Under the pieces are notes generated by a model. That model saw only the letters and a program-made list of their open reading frames with translations, was not told the origin of the DNA and ran no database searches. Below, piece by piece: positions 17,306-25,568 of a stretch of DNA of 45,904 bases. A program made the position numbers and the translations under genes. Source of the DNA: Verticiella alkaliphila (GTDB lineage: Bacteria; Pseudomonadota; Gammaproteobacteria; Burkholderiales; Burkholderiaceae_B); NCBI RefSeq assembly GCF_018904615.1, contig NZ_JADCNH010000032.1, positions 1-45,904 on the forward strand, read 5' to 3'. Numbering within the stretch: the stretch's first letter is position 1; every line of letters starts with the position of its first letter.

Positions 17306-18142
17306 TCAGCGCGCCGCGCCCGCCAGCAGCCGGCGCGCAGCCGCCACGAGTGCGCCGTCGGGTGCAGCAAGTTCGTCGAGCACGTCGAAGTGATTGCGCC
17401 CCGGCACCGCCAGGTACTCTGCGGCTTCGCCGGCGGCCTGGCACGCGAGCGCGTAGTCGTGCGAGTGGCGCACGAGCTCGGCAAGCTCGGCGCCCCCCAC
17501 AGCCACCACCATCGGCACGCCCGGCCCGATCCGGCGTTGCGGACTGAAATGCTCGACCTCACCCGCGCTCAGGTCCAGCGGGTCATTGAGCGTGCCGAGC
17601 CGGATCGGCTCGAGATCCATGAGCCCGCTGATGGGCAGCGCGTGCGTGACACGCGGATGCGAACGATGCACGGCGGCGAGATGCCCGCCCGCGGAATGGC
17701 CGGACAAGACGAGCGGCGCCTCGCCGATGCCCAGACCATCGCCGTCGCGTGCCAGCTGGTCCAGCAAGGCCCCGATCTCGGCCACGATGCGCGTCATGCT
17801 GGCCTCGGGCGCCAGTGTGTACTCGGCGAGCACCACTTGAAAGCCTGCGGCCAGCGGGCCTTCGACCACGAAGGCGAAGTCCTCTTTGCAGCGGCTCTGC
17901 CAGTACCCGCCGTGGATGAAGACGAGCACCGGTGCGTCCGGCGTGACGCCGGGAAACCAGTCATAGCGCTGACGCGCACCGTCGCCGTAGGCAAGGTCGC
18001 GCTCGTGCGTGAAGTTGGCGTAGGCGTGCTCGCTGCGCGAGAGCATGCTCGCGATCAGCGTCTCCACCTGGGGCACGGCCCGGCTGTTGTTGTAGGCGAG
18101 ATCCAGGGTCTCGCGGTCCATGCCGCGATACAGGTCGGCCAT
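17306..18142 (-). CDS. Alpha/beta hydrolase, HGGYW (arylformamidase-like) type
   Basis: The predicted protein has 278 residues, starting at ATG 18142 with GGAGG 8 bases upstream; the frame is open to 18271 without homologous-looking sequence. VFIHGGYW at residues 74-81 forms the oxyanion-hole motif of the kynurenine-formamidase-like/carboxylesterase group, Ser150 in GHSAGG is the nucleophile, and the His in GRNHFDVLDEL near the C-terminus completes the triad. It has no signal peptide, so it is cytosolic. The actual substrate is unknown; no kynurenine pathway genes are near. It is divergent from the glycine riboswitch-controlled gene. Confidence 0.85.
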   Translation of the reverse strand: MADLYRGMDRETLDLAYNNSRAVPQVETLIASMLSRSEHAYANFTHERDLAYGDGARQRYDWFPGVTPDAPVLVFIHGGYWQSRCKEDFAFVVEGPLAAGFQVVLAEYTLAPEASMTRIVAEIGALLDQLARDGDGLGIGEAPLVLSGHSAGGHLAAVHRSHPRVTHALPISGLMDLEPIRLGTLNDPLDLSAGEVEHFSPQRRIGPGVPMVVAVGGAELAELVRHSHDYALACQAAGEAAEYLAVPGRNHFDVLDELAAPDGALVAAARRLLAGAAR

Positions 18143-18267
18143 GTCGGCACCCTCCGGTTGCGATTCGGTCCGGCACGGCGCCGGCCGGACGGACGAGGCC
18201 ACGATGATAGCTCGCCGGGCACACGGGCCTGCGGTATCGACGCGCGCCGGGCTGCGTGCTATGTTGG

Positions 18268-18457
18268 GCATAACCAGGAGAAGCTGCGGCGCGATGCCGC
18301 ACTACCGAAGGCGTACCCCTCAGAACGCTCAGGTCCCCGTACTGGTCACCGAAGACAACTGGAGAGCGCCGGGCCCTGAAGGGTATGCGGCCGCCGAAGG
18401 GGCAAGCCGGGCCGAAGGCCGATCCGGTGAATCTCTCAGGCAAAAGGACAGTGGGGG
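18268..18457 (+). promoter_or_regulatory. Tandem glycine riboswitch
   Basis: Two consecutive glycine aptamers. Aptamer 1 has a GGAGAAGC opening, a small hairpin, CCGAAGG at 18305-18311 and CGCTCAGG at 18326-18333. Aptamer 2 has GGAGAG at 18361-18366 pairing with CTCTC at 18433-18437, CCGAAGG at 18394-18400, and the diagnostic CAGGCAAAAGGACAG ending at 18451. Spacing between the two is short, as in the cooperative tandem form. The downstream gene encodes a DadA-like amino acid oxidase, so glycine binding probably turns on its own catabolism. Confidence 0.92.
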
Positions 18458-18483
18458 CAGGCAGCGCCAATGCGCCGCCTGCC
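18456..18483 (+). promoter_or_regulatory. Expression-platform hairpin of the glycine riboswitch
   Basis: GGCAGGC-GCGC pairs with GCGC-GCCTGCC (one A/C mismatch, CAAT loop) directly after aptamer 2 and 23 bases before the start codon. No T-run follows, and the GGAG before the dadA ATG lies outside the stem, so the switching mode (Rho-dependent, translational, or another alternative fold) is not evident. Confidence 0.6.
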
Positions 18484-18506
18484 TCGCACGCGTTCTGGAG
18501 CCTGTC

Positions 18507-19796
18507 ATGAAAGTCATCGTCCTGGGCGCCGGCGTCATCGGCGTCGCCTCCGCGTGGTACCTGGCCAGAGCCGGCCACGACGTCACTGTCCTCGAGCGTA
18601 ATGCGGGCGCTGCGCGCGAGACCAGTTTCGGCAATGGCGGGCAGATCTCCGTCAGCCATGCCGAACCCTGGGCCAATCCCGGTGCTCCGCTCAAACTCCT
18701 GCGCTGGCTGGGCCGCGAAGACGCGCCGCTGCTCTTTCGCCTTCGGGCCGATTGGCAGCAGTGGCGCTGGGGGCTCAAATTCCTGCGCGAGTGCCCGGCG
18801 GCACGCTCGCGCCACAACATGATCCAGCTCGTGAATCTCGGCACCTACAGCCGTGCGAGCCTGCAGGCGCTGCGTGCGGAGCTTGGCCTCGCCTACGATC
18901 AGGTGACGCGCGGCATCCTGCACTTCTACACCTCGCAGAAGGAATTCGACGCTGCCCTGGAACCTGCCCGCGTTATGCGTGAGATGGGCTGCGAGCGCCA
19001 GGTGATCGGCCCGGACGAGGCCGTGCGGCTCGAGCCCGCCCTGGCGCACATCCGTCCGCAGCTGGCGGGCGCCACCTACACCAGCGCGGATGAGTCCGGC
19101 GACGTGCACCAGTTCACGACCGCGCTTGCCGAGCACGCGGCCCAGCGGGGTGTGCGCTTTCGGTATGGCGTGCGCATCCAGGCCCTGCGCGCCGAGGGCG
19201 GACGCATGACGGGGGTGGAGATCGCCAATGAGGAAGGCGGCTACGAGACGCTCACCGCCGACGCCTACGTGCTCGCCCTGGGCAGCTTCAGCGCGGCGCT
19301 GGCGCGCCAGGTGGGCGTGCCCCTCGACATCTACCCCGCCAAGGGCTACTCCGCGACGCTACCGGTGCTCGACCCCGCCTGCGCGCCGACCGTGAGCCTG
19401 ACAGACGATGAATACAAGCTGGTGTTCTCCCGCTTTGGCGACCGGTTGCGCGTGGCGGGCACGGCCGAACTCAACGGCGATTCGCTCGCCCTGAATCCGG
19501 TGCGCTGCCAGGCACTGGTACGCCGCACGCTGGCGCTGTTTCCTGGCGTCAGCCGTCCGGAACTCGCGCAATTCTGGGCGGGCCTGCGCCCTGCCACACC
19601 GGGCAACGTGCCCTACATCGGCCCATCCGCCGTGCGCGGCCTCTACCTGAACACGGGCCATGGCACTCTGGGCTGGACGCATGGCTGCGGGTCGGGACGC
19701 GCCCTGGCCGATCTGATCGACGGGCGCCAACCCGAGGTGGATTTCGCCTTCACGCAGGCGCCGTACGCCCACGCTGGGCGATTCGCACCGGCCTGA
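18507..19796 (+). CDS. dadA: DadA-like FAD-dependent amino acid dehydrogenase/oxidase
   Basis: The predicted protein has 429 residues, the usual DadA size. The FAD-binding GAGVIGVASAWYLARAGHDVTVLER motif is at residues 7-31, then SFGNGGQISVSHAEPWANP, typical of the small subunit of D-amino acid dehydrogenase. A second FAD contact, NTGHGTLGWTHGCGSGRALAD, is near the C-terminus. It oxidatively deaminates D-amino acids to 2-oxo acids and passes electrons to the respiratory chain at the inner membrane. The GGAG 7 bases before ATG 18507 fixes the start. Control by a tandem glycine riboswitch suggests that glycine itself, or an amino acid interconverted with it, is the real substrate. Confidence 0.9.
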   Translation: MKVIVLGAGVIGVASAWYLARAGHDVTVLERNAGAARETSFGNGGQISVSHAEPWANPGAPLKLLRWLGREDAPLLFRLRADWQQWRWGLKFLRECPAARSRHNMIQLVNLGTYSRASLQALRAELGLAYDQVTRGILHFYTSQKEFDAALEPARVMREMGCERQVIGPDEAVRLEPALAHIRPQLAGATYTSADESGDVHQFTTALAEHAAQRGVRFRYGVRIQALRAEGGRMTGVEIANEEGGYETLTADAYVLALGSFSAALARQVGVPLDIYPAKGYSATLPVLDPACAPTVSLTDDEYKLVFSRFGDRLRVAGTAELNGDSLALNPVRCQALVRRTLALFPGVSRPELAQFWAGLRPATPGNVPYIGPSAVRGLYLNTGHGTLGWTHGCGSGRALADLIDGRQPEVDFAFTQAPYAHAGRFAPA

Positions 19797-19994
19797 TCCG
19801 GCGAGGCGCACGTGACGCCTTGGCCGCACGCGCGCCGATGGCGGCCTCTTGCGTTGTGCGCAGCTCTCGACGGAGACCAACGGCCACCCTGGGAATGGCC
19901 CGCAGATCGTCGTTCCCAAATTTCTCACTGACTCTCGTAAAATGCAATAATTACATTCGCGATGTAAGTGCTTGTTTCCAACGGAGCGCAGTCG

Positions 19995-21851
19995 TTGAAC
20001 CAGTCATCAGGAGCGGGACACCAGCAGCGGCAGCGCCCCATCCCCGCCGCGCCAGGGCATGCGCCAGGCTTGCTGGACATCATGACGCGCCGGCTGTTGC
20101 GGCCGCACTTTCAACCCGTCGTGGACATCGTGCTGCGCACCGTCTATGGCTATGAGAGCCTGATCCGCGGCCCTCAGGCGAGCCCCTGGCACGAGCCCGC
20201 GGCCCTCTTTCGCGAGGCCCACCGTCTGGGCGTGAGCGAGCGCCTGGAGCTCGATTGCGTGCAGGCAGGCATTGCCGACTTCCCGCTCGACGTCGCCTCC
20301 TGTCTCTTCCTGAATCTTTCCGCTGGCGCCCTGGTTCAGTACTGGCGGCGATGGGGCCAGCGCATGCCGGGCGAGCTGCTCGGGCCTGCGGCTGCCATGA
20401 CGCGCACCATCGTGATCGAACTGAGCGGCTGCGATGCCGTCAACGACTTGGGCGCTGACGCGGCGGCGGAGCTCTGCGATGCCATCCTCGCGCTGCGCGA
20501 TTTCGGCGTGCGCGTGGCGCTCGACGGCGGGCTCAATCCGTCCGCGCTCCAGCTCTGGGCCGACGCCCAGCCGGACCTCATCAAGCTCGATCGCCAGGTA
20601 TTCGCGGGCATCGGCACCAACGAGCGGCGCCAGAAGCTCGCGCGTGGCCTGGTCGGCATGGCCCGCAGCCTGGGCACGGCCGTCGTGGCAGCCGGCATCG
20701 AAAACACCGAAGATCTCGAAGCCGCCCGCGACCTGGGCATCCGCTATGCCCAGGGGTGGTTGCTCGGCCGGCCGGATCCGTGTCCGGCACGCGAGCTGCC
20801 TTCTGCCCTGCACGCCGCGCTGGAGCGCGAGCGGCCGATCCGCGCCTCGGAAGATTCCGCCTACGGCACGGTGGCGGCGCTGCGCCTGGCCGCCCCGACG
20901 GTATCGGTTGGGGTGCACACCAACGACGATCTGCACCGGCTGTTCGTGGAACACGACAATCTGCATGCCGTCGCCGTCCTCGACGCGCAGCAGCGCCCCG
21001 TGGGCATCGTGCCGCGACGCACCTTCGCCGAACGTTACGCGCTGCGCTATACGCGAGAGCTCTTCGGTCGCAACCCATGCACGTCGTTCATGAACGACAA
21101 CCCGGTCACGATCGACCGCGCCGCCTCGATTGCCCAGCTGAGCCACATCCTGCTCTCGGAAGACCAGAGCTATCTCGTCGACGGCTTCATCATCACGGAC
21201 GCAGGGCGCTACGAGGGGCTGGGCACTGGCGAGGCGCTGGTACGCGCCGTCACTGAGATGCGCATCGAAGCAGCGCGCTACGCCAACCCGCTCACCTCGC
21301 TGCCGGGCAACATCCCCATCAGCCAGCAGCTCGAAGCCCTGCTCGCGCGCGGCAAGAGTTTCGTGGCCTGCTACGCGGATCTGGACCACTTCAAGCCGTT
21401 CAACGATGTCTACGGCTACTGGCGGGGCGACGCGATGATCCGGCTGTGCGCCGAGATCATCCAGCGCCATGCCGACCCGCGCTGCGACTTCGTCGGCCAC
21501 GTGGGCGGCGACGATTTCGTCGTGCTCTTCCTGAGTCCGGATTGGGAGGTACGCGCGCACCACATCGTCGCGGAGTTCGCCGACGAAGCGCGCGCCCTGT
21601 ATGACGAGGCCGATCGCGCCGAGGGCGGCCTGCACGCCGACGATCGGCATGGCGTCCCGCGCTTCTTTCCCTGCGTCACGCTGGGCATGGGCGCAGTGCG
21701 CGTGCATGGCGAGGGCATCGGGCTGTTGCGTGCGGAGGATGTTGCCTCCGCGGCCGCACAGGTCAAGCGCCGAGTCAAGCGCGACGGCTTGTCCCTGGTC
21801 GTGCAGGACTATGCGGCCATGGCCCAGCCCACGGTGCCGGGCAGCCCCTGA
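19995..21851 (+). CDS. EAL-CBS-GGDEF cyclic-di-GMP signalling protein
   Basis: About 618 residues. TTG 19995 is preferred because GGAG lies 8 bases upstream; GTG 19968 and ATG 20082 are alternatives. Order of domains: EAL (residues about 35-260), a CBS pair (about 280-420) and GGDEF (about 430-605). The EAL motif is ESL (54-56). The usual DD pair before FGxGYSS is Asp-Gly (D177-G178, ALDGGLNPS), so one metal-binding Asp is lost, and the EAL half may be a degenerate, binding-only domain. LIKLDR and the later Glu (AAGIENTEDL) remain. The GGDEF site is GGDDF (504-508), a variant found in related proteins. No membrane segments are seen. Confidence 0.88.
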   Translation: MNQSSGAGHQQRQRPIPAAPGHAPGLLDIMTRRLLRPHFQPVVDIVLRTVYGYESLIRGPQASPWHEPAALFREAHRLGVSERLELDCVQAGIADFPLDVASCLFLNLSAGALVQYWRRWGQRMPGELLGPAAAMTRTIVIELSGCDAVNDLGADAAAELCDAILALRDFGVRVALDGGLNPSALQLWADAQPDLIKLDRQVFAGIGTNERRQKLARGLVGMARSLGTAVVAAGIENTEDLEAARDLGIRYAQGWLLGRPDPCPARELPSALHAALERERPIRASEDSAYGTVAALRLAAPTVSVGVHTNDDLHRLFVEHDNLHAVAVLDAQQRPVGIVPRRTFAERYALRYTRELFGRNPCTSFMNDNPVTIDRAASIAQLSHILLSEDQSYLVDGFIITDAGRYEGLGTGEALVRAVTEMRIEAARYANPLTSLPGNIPISQQLEALLARGKSFVACYADLDHFKPFNDVYGYWRGDAMIRLCAEIIQRHADPRCDFVGHVGGDDFVVLFLSPDWEVRAHHIVAEFADEARALYDEADRAEGGLHADDRHGVPRFFPCVTLGMGAVRVHGEGIGLLRAEDVASAAAQVKRRVKRDGLSLVVQDYAAMAQPTVPGSP

Positions 21852-21860
21852 TCGGGGCGA

Positions 21861-22988
21861 TCAGGCGCGGCGGGCGTCCTCGAGCGTCGGATAGTCCACA
21901 TAGCCGTGCTCACCGCCCCCGTAGAAGGTGGTCTTGTCCGGTACGTTGAAGGGCCCGCCTTCGCGCAGACGCTCGACCAGGTCCGGGTTGGCGATGAAGG
22001 GCTTGCCGAAGGCCACGAGATCCGCCTTGCCGCTGGCCACGGTTTCCTCGGCGGTAGCGCCGTCGTAGCCGTTGTTCACCATCCACGCGCCCTTGCCGCC
22101 GGCCGCCGCATACGCCTCGCGCAGCACGGCGTAATCGAACGGGCGATCCCCCTGCTGGTGATCGCGCGCGCCGCCCGTGGCACCTTCGATGACGTGGACA
22201 TACGCGAGCTCGTAACGCGCCAGCACGCGCACCACGTAGTCGAACAGCGCCTGCGGCTGGTCGTCGGCCGCGTCGTTGGCGGGCGTCACGGGCGAGATCC
22301 GGATCCCGGTGCGTTGCGCGCCGATCTCCTCGGTCACGGCAGCCACGACCTCCTGCAACAGGCGGGCCCGATTCTCGATGGTGCCGCCATACGCGTCCGT
22401 GCGCACGTTGCTGCCGGCGCGCAGGAACTGGTCGATCAGATAGCCGTTGGCCGCGTGGATCTCCACGCCGTCAAAGCCTGCGTCCACGGCGGCCCGGGCC
22501 GCGCGCCGGTAATCCGCGACGATGCCGGGGATCTCGTCGATCCCGAGGGCGCGCGGCTCGGACGTGTCCGCGAAACTGCCCGTGCCATCGGAAGACACCA
22601 GATAGGTCTTGGCCTTGGCGCGGATCGCCGAGGGCGCCACGGGCGCGCCGCCACCCGGCTGCAGCGAGGTGTGGGAGATGCGCCCGACGTGCCACAGCTG
22701 GGTGACGATGCAGCCGCCGGCCTCGTGCACAGCGTCCGTCACCCGCCGCCAGCCCTCGAGCTGCTCGGGCGCATAGAGCCCGGGAACGTCTGCGTAGCCC
22801 TGCCCCTGGTGCGAGATGGCGGTGGCTTCGGTGATCAGCAGCCCGGCGCTCGCGCGCTGGGCGTAGTACGTGGCCGTGACCGGCTTGGGCACGGCGTTGG
22901 GCGAGCGATTGCGCGTGAGCGGCGCCATGACGATGCGGTTGGACAGCGACAGGGCACCAGCCTTCACGGGGTCGAACAGAGTCGGCAT
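21861..22988 (-). CDS. NADH:flavin oxidoreductase, old yellow enzyme family alkene reductase
   Basis: The predicted protein has 375 residues, starting at ATG 22988 (MPTLFDPVKAGALSLSNRIVMAPLTRNRS) with AGGAA 7 bases upstream. It is an FMN TIM-barrel enzyme reducing activated C=C bonds or nitro esters with NAD(P)H, close to the NemA/xenobiotic reductase class. Signatures: QLWHVGR, the VEIHAANGYLIDQFLR motif with the His/Asn pair binding the substrate carbonyl, GGTIENRARLL, RISPV, and VAFGKPFIANPDL. Catalytic Tyr is probable in the segment after HGAH-equivalent IHAANGY. The physiological substrate is unknown. It is a monocistronic-looking unit. Confidence 0.93.
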   Translation of the reverse strand: MPTLFDPVKAGALSLSNRIVMAPLTRNRSPNAVPKPVTATYYAQRASAGLLITEATAISHQGQGYADVPGLYAPEQLEGWRRVTDAVHEAGGCIVTQLWHVGRISHTSLQPGGGAPVAPSAIRAKAKTYLVSSDGTGSFADTSEPRALGIDEIPGIVADYRRAARAAVDAGFDGVEIHAANGYLIDQFLRAGSNVRTDAYGGTIENRARLLQEVVAAVTEEIGAQRTGIRISPVTPANDAADDQPQALFDYVVRVLARYELAYVHVIEGATGGARDHQQGDRPFDYAVLREAYAAAGGKGAWMVNNGYDGATAEETVASGKADLVAFGKPFIANPDLVERLREGGPFNVPDKTTFYGGGEHGYVDYPTLEDARRA

Positions 22989-23224
22989 TCGGGAATTCCT
23001 GCGAGAGATGAGGGGTGATACACGGGAGTAACGATACGCCGCCTCGGGCGTGCGTGCAGCCAGCACCCCAGCGCACGCCGCATGCCTGCCGTCCGGCCAC
23101 CAGGGCTTCATGCCTCTCAGGTCTAAGCTAGGAAGGGATTTGTCGTTCGCGCGGTGCCGCCCCGGCTCTAGAGTGGGGCCTCGCCACGGCGCCCGGCAGG
23201 CGCCGCCCCCTCTCAGGAGAACGC

Positions 23225-23404
23225 ATGCTTCGCGCCTTCGGCCCCGAAACGGACGGCTTCACCGACTTCCTGTTGCCCCGCGTGCCGGGCGACACGACCG
23301 ATCCCCAGACGCACGACGCCATGGCCGCCCTGCGTGCCCTGGCGCGCCGCGCCTTCGGCGCCCGCCCGACACAGGCGCCGAGCGACGCTGACAGCGCTGG
23401 CTGA
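23225..23404 (+). CDS. Small hypothetical protein, 59 residues
   Basis: ATG 23225 follows a strong CAGGAGAACGC ribosome-binding site. The product starts MLRAFGPETDGFTDF, is acidic in the middle (PGDTTDPQTHDA), then has an Ala/Arg-rich predicted helix AALRALARRAFGARP. No membrane segment or family is recognised. It lies alone between two minus-strand genes. The excellent Shine-Dalgarno and normal G+C-rich codon choice favour a real gene, but chance cannot be excluded at this length. Confidence 0.5.
   Translation: MLRAFGPETDGFTDFLLPRVPGDTTDPQTHDAMAALRALARRAFGARPTQAPSDADSAG
23380..23396. repeat. 17-base direct repeat, copy 1 (copy 2 at 26081-26097)
   Basis: GAGCGACGCTGACAGCG occurs exactly at 23380-23396 (3' end of the 59-codon ORF) and again at 26081-26097 in the spacer before the small membrane protein gene. 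No palindromic structure of note; function unknown and chance is possible in such GC-rich DNA. Confidence 0.4.
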
Positions 23405-23478
23405 ATCACCCCGCGGCAGGGCGTGACGCGCACCCATTCGCTGCTGAGCGTGGCGCGAGCGCCCAGAGCACACGCGGA

Positions 23479-24483
23479 TCAGTTGACGCGCGCGGGGACG
23501 GGTGCTGGCGGCACCGCCTGCGGGCGCGCCGCGAATCCGCGGGCGAGGAAGGCGCAGGCAAAGAGCTGCAGTTGGTGGAACAGCATCAACGGCAACACGA
23601 TGAGCGAGACCGCGCTGCCGGCAAAGAGAATCCCCGCCATCGGAATGCCGGTTGCCAGACTCTTCTTGGAACCGCAGAAGATGATCGCGATGCGATCTTC
23701 CTCGGAGAAGCCAAGCTTGCGGGCCATGACGCTCGTCACCAGAAGCACCACCGCCAGCATGAGCGCGCACAAGCCGATGAGCCAGCCGAGATCGGCGGCG
23801 TCGACCCGGCTCCAGATGCCCGCGACCACGCCTGCGCTGAAGGCCGAATACACCACGAGCAGGATGGAGCCACGATCGGCGAACGAGGTCAGACGCGGAT
23901 GCGCCTTGAGCTTGGGGCCGAGCCACGGCCGGCACAGCTGACCCACGGCAAAGGGCAGCAGCAGTTGCACACCGAGGTCCACCACCGAATCCAGGCTGAT
24001 CGTCACGCCCTTGGTGCCCAGCACCAGGGCCACCAGCAGCGGGGTGAGCAACACACCGACCAGGTTGGACACGCTCGCGCTGGTCATGGCCGCCGCGACG
24101 TTGCCACGCGCAATCGAGGTGAACGCAATCGAGGACTGCACCGTGGACGGCAGCACGCTCAGGAACAGCAGCCCGATGATGAGATCGCCCGTGACGTGCC
24201 CGCGTGCGAGCCAGGCGATCCCCAGGCCCAACACGGGAAAGAGCAGATAGGTGCAGAGGAACACGAAGCTCTGCAGCCGCCAGTGCAGCAGGCCCTGCCC
24301 AATGGACTGCAGCGAAAGCTTGGCGCCATAGAGAAAGAAGAGCAGCGCGATGGCGGCATACACCACGTAGCCGAAGATCTCGGCGGCCACCCCGCGCACG
24401 GGGAGGATGCTGGCGAGCACGACCGTGCCCAGCAGCATCAGGATGTAAGGATCGATGGAGAACTTGGCAAGCAGGCGTTTCAT
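23479..24483 (-). CDS. Bile acid:sodium symporter-like transporter (SLC10A7/YfeH type)
   Basis: The predicted protein has 334 residues from ATG 24483 (MKRLLAKFSIDPYILMLLGTVVLAS). About ten hydrophobic segments are visible. FFLYGAKLSLQ, FLSVLPSTVQSSIAFTSIARGN and AIIFCGSKKSLATGIPMA are the conserved signatures of the SBF-like family of E. coli YfeH and human SLC10A7; the last contains the transmembrane Ser/Lys motif. It is an inner-membrane transporter whose substrate is uncertain. It is divergent from a LysR regulator whose gene begins 104 bases away, which probably controls it. Confidence 0.9.
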   Translation of the reverse strand: MKRLLAKFSIDPYILMLLGTVVLASILPVRGVAAEIFGYVVYAAIALLFFLYGAKLSLQSIGQGLLHWRLQSFVFLCTYLLFPVLGLGIAWLARGHVTGDLIIGLLFLSVLPSTVQSSIAFTSIARGNVAAAMTSASVSNLVGVLLTPLLVALVLGTKGVTISLDSVVDLGVQLLLPFAVGQLCRPWLGPKLKAHPRLTSFADRGSILLVVYSAFSAGVVAGIWSRVDAADLGWLIGLCALMLAVVLLVTSVMARKLGFSEEDRIAIIFCGSKKSLATGIPMAGILFAGSAVSLIVLPLMLFHQLQLFACAFLARGFAARPQAVPPAPVPARVN

Positions 24484-24544
24484 GACGAGGGACAGACACG
24501 GAATGGCCCTGGGGCCGAATACCCGGCACGCTACCACCGCCCTC

Positions 24545-24573
24545 TATAATTTGGAATCCCTATCACCAGGATA
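24545..24573 (+). promoter_or_regulatory. -10 box and LysR-type box in the transporter/lysR divergent spacer
   Basis: A consensus TATAAT at 24545-24550 is followed by TATCACCAGGATA at 24561-24573, a TATC-N5-GATA inverted repeat with the T-N11-A spacing of LysR binding sites. The site would overlap the transcription start of the lysR gene, consistent with autorepression. No clear -35 was found. Confidence 0.55.
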
Positions 24574-24586
24574 TCAGTCATTCACG

Positions 24587-25510
24587 ATGTCGATAGCCGA
24601 AGCGCGTCTGCCCGATCCTGTCCTGTTGCGCACCTTCTTGGTGGTGGCCGAAACGCGCAGCTTCACGGCGGCTGCCCGCCGGCTAGGCACGCGCCAGTCC
24701 ACGGTCAGCCAGCAGATCTCGCGGCTCGAGGCGCACCTGCGTCGCGTGTTGTTCGCCCGCGACACGCACTCCGTGGCGCTCACGCCAGCAGGCACCCAGC
24801 TCCTGCCCTTCGCGCGCGACGTGCTCGGCGCGAACCTGCGTCTTGCCCAGGCGGCTACCGGGCGCACCATGAGCGGACGCGTCCGGCTGGGGGTTTCGGA
24901 AGACTTCGCCCTCTCCGGGCTCGCAGACGTGCTGGCCGAGTTCACGCAACAGCACGCCGATGTGGAAGTCGAGCTCGACATCGGACTGAGCGGCCTGCTG
25001 CATCAGCGCTTCGATGCCGGCGCGCTGGACGTGATCTTTGCCAAGCAACTTCGCGGCGACAGCCGGGGGCGCACGGCCTGGCGCGAGACGCTCGCCTGGG
25101 TGGGCCGCGACGGCAGCCGGCCGGATCCGCAGCGTCCGCTGCCCCTCATCGTGTACCCGCCGCCCAGCATCACGCGCCTGCATGCGATCGAGGCCCTGGA
25201 GGCCGCCGGCCGCAGCTGGAAGGTGGCCTGCACGAGCAGCAGCGTGAATGGTCTGCGCGCGGCCGCGCTGGCCGGGCTGGGCTATCTGCCGCACTCGCTG
25301 CGTCTGCTCCCCGCGGGTCTGTCTGCCGTGAGCCCGGAAGCCGGGCTGCCCGGCCTGGGCGACATTGCCTTCGTGGTCCTGGTGCGGGAGACGGCAGGGG
25401 AATCCGCGGCGGCCCTGGCCGAGGTCCTCCTCGAGGGCGCGGCCCGGCTGGCCGTCCTGCCCTCGGCCACTGGGCGCGTATCGCAAGGCATGCGCGGCCC
25501 AGGAGCCTGA
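24587..25510 (+). CDS. LysR family transcriptional regulator
   Basis: The predicted protein has 307 residues, ATG at 24587. The winged helix-turn-helix lies at residues about 10-68 (LLRTFLVVAETRSFTAAARRLGTRQSTVSQQISRLEAHL), with LFARDTHSVALTPAG ending the DNA-binding part, then a two-lobed effector-binding domain (VRLGVSEDFALSGL, VIFAKQL). It is transcribed away from the SLC10A7-like transporter gene and is probably its regulator. The ligand cannot be read from sequence. Confidence 0.93.
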   Translation: MSIAEARLPDPVLLRTFLVVAETRSFTAAARRLGTRQSTVSQQISRLEAHLRRVLFARDTHSVALTPAGTQLLPFARDVLGANLRLAQAATGRTMSGRVRLGVSEDFALSGLADVLAEFTQQHADVEVELDIGLSGLLHQRFDAGALDVIFAKQLRGDSRGRTAWRETLAWVGRDGSRPDPQRPLPLIVYPPPSITRLHAIEALEAAGRSWKVACTSSSVNGLRAAALAGLGYLPHSLRLLPAGLSAVSPEAGLPGLGDIAFVVLVRETAGESAAALAEVLLEGAARLAVLPSATGRVSQGMRGPGA

Positions 25511-25568
25511 TGACGCATGCGGGCTGCTATCATGATCGCCACGACACGCATGTGCCGCCATACCCACC

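Noticed and set aside
20007-21707. 566-codon minus-strand ORF antisense to the EAL-CBS-GGDEF gene
   Set aside because: Composition is Arg/His/Ala-rich without domains; a GC-rich shadow of the real gene.
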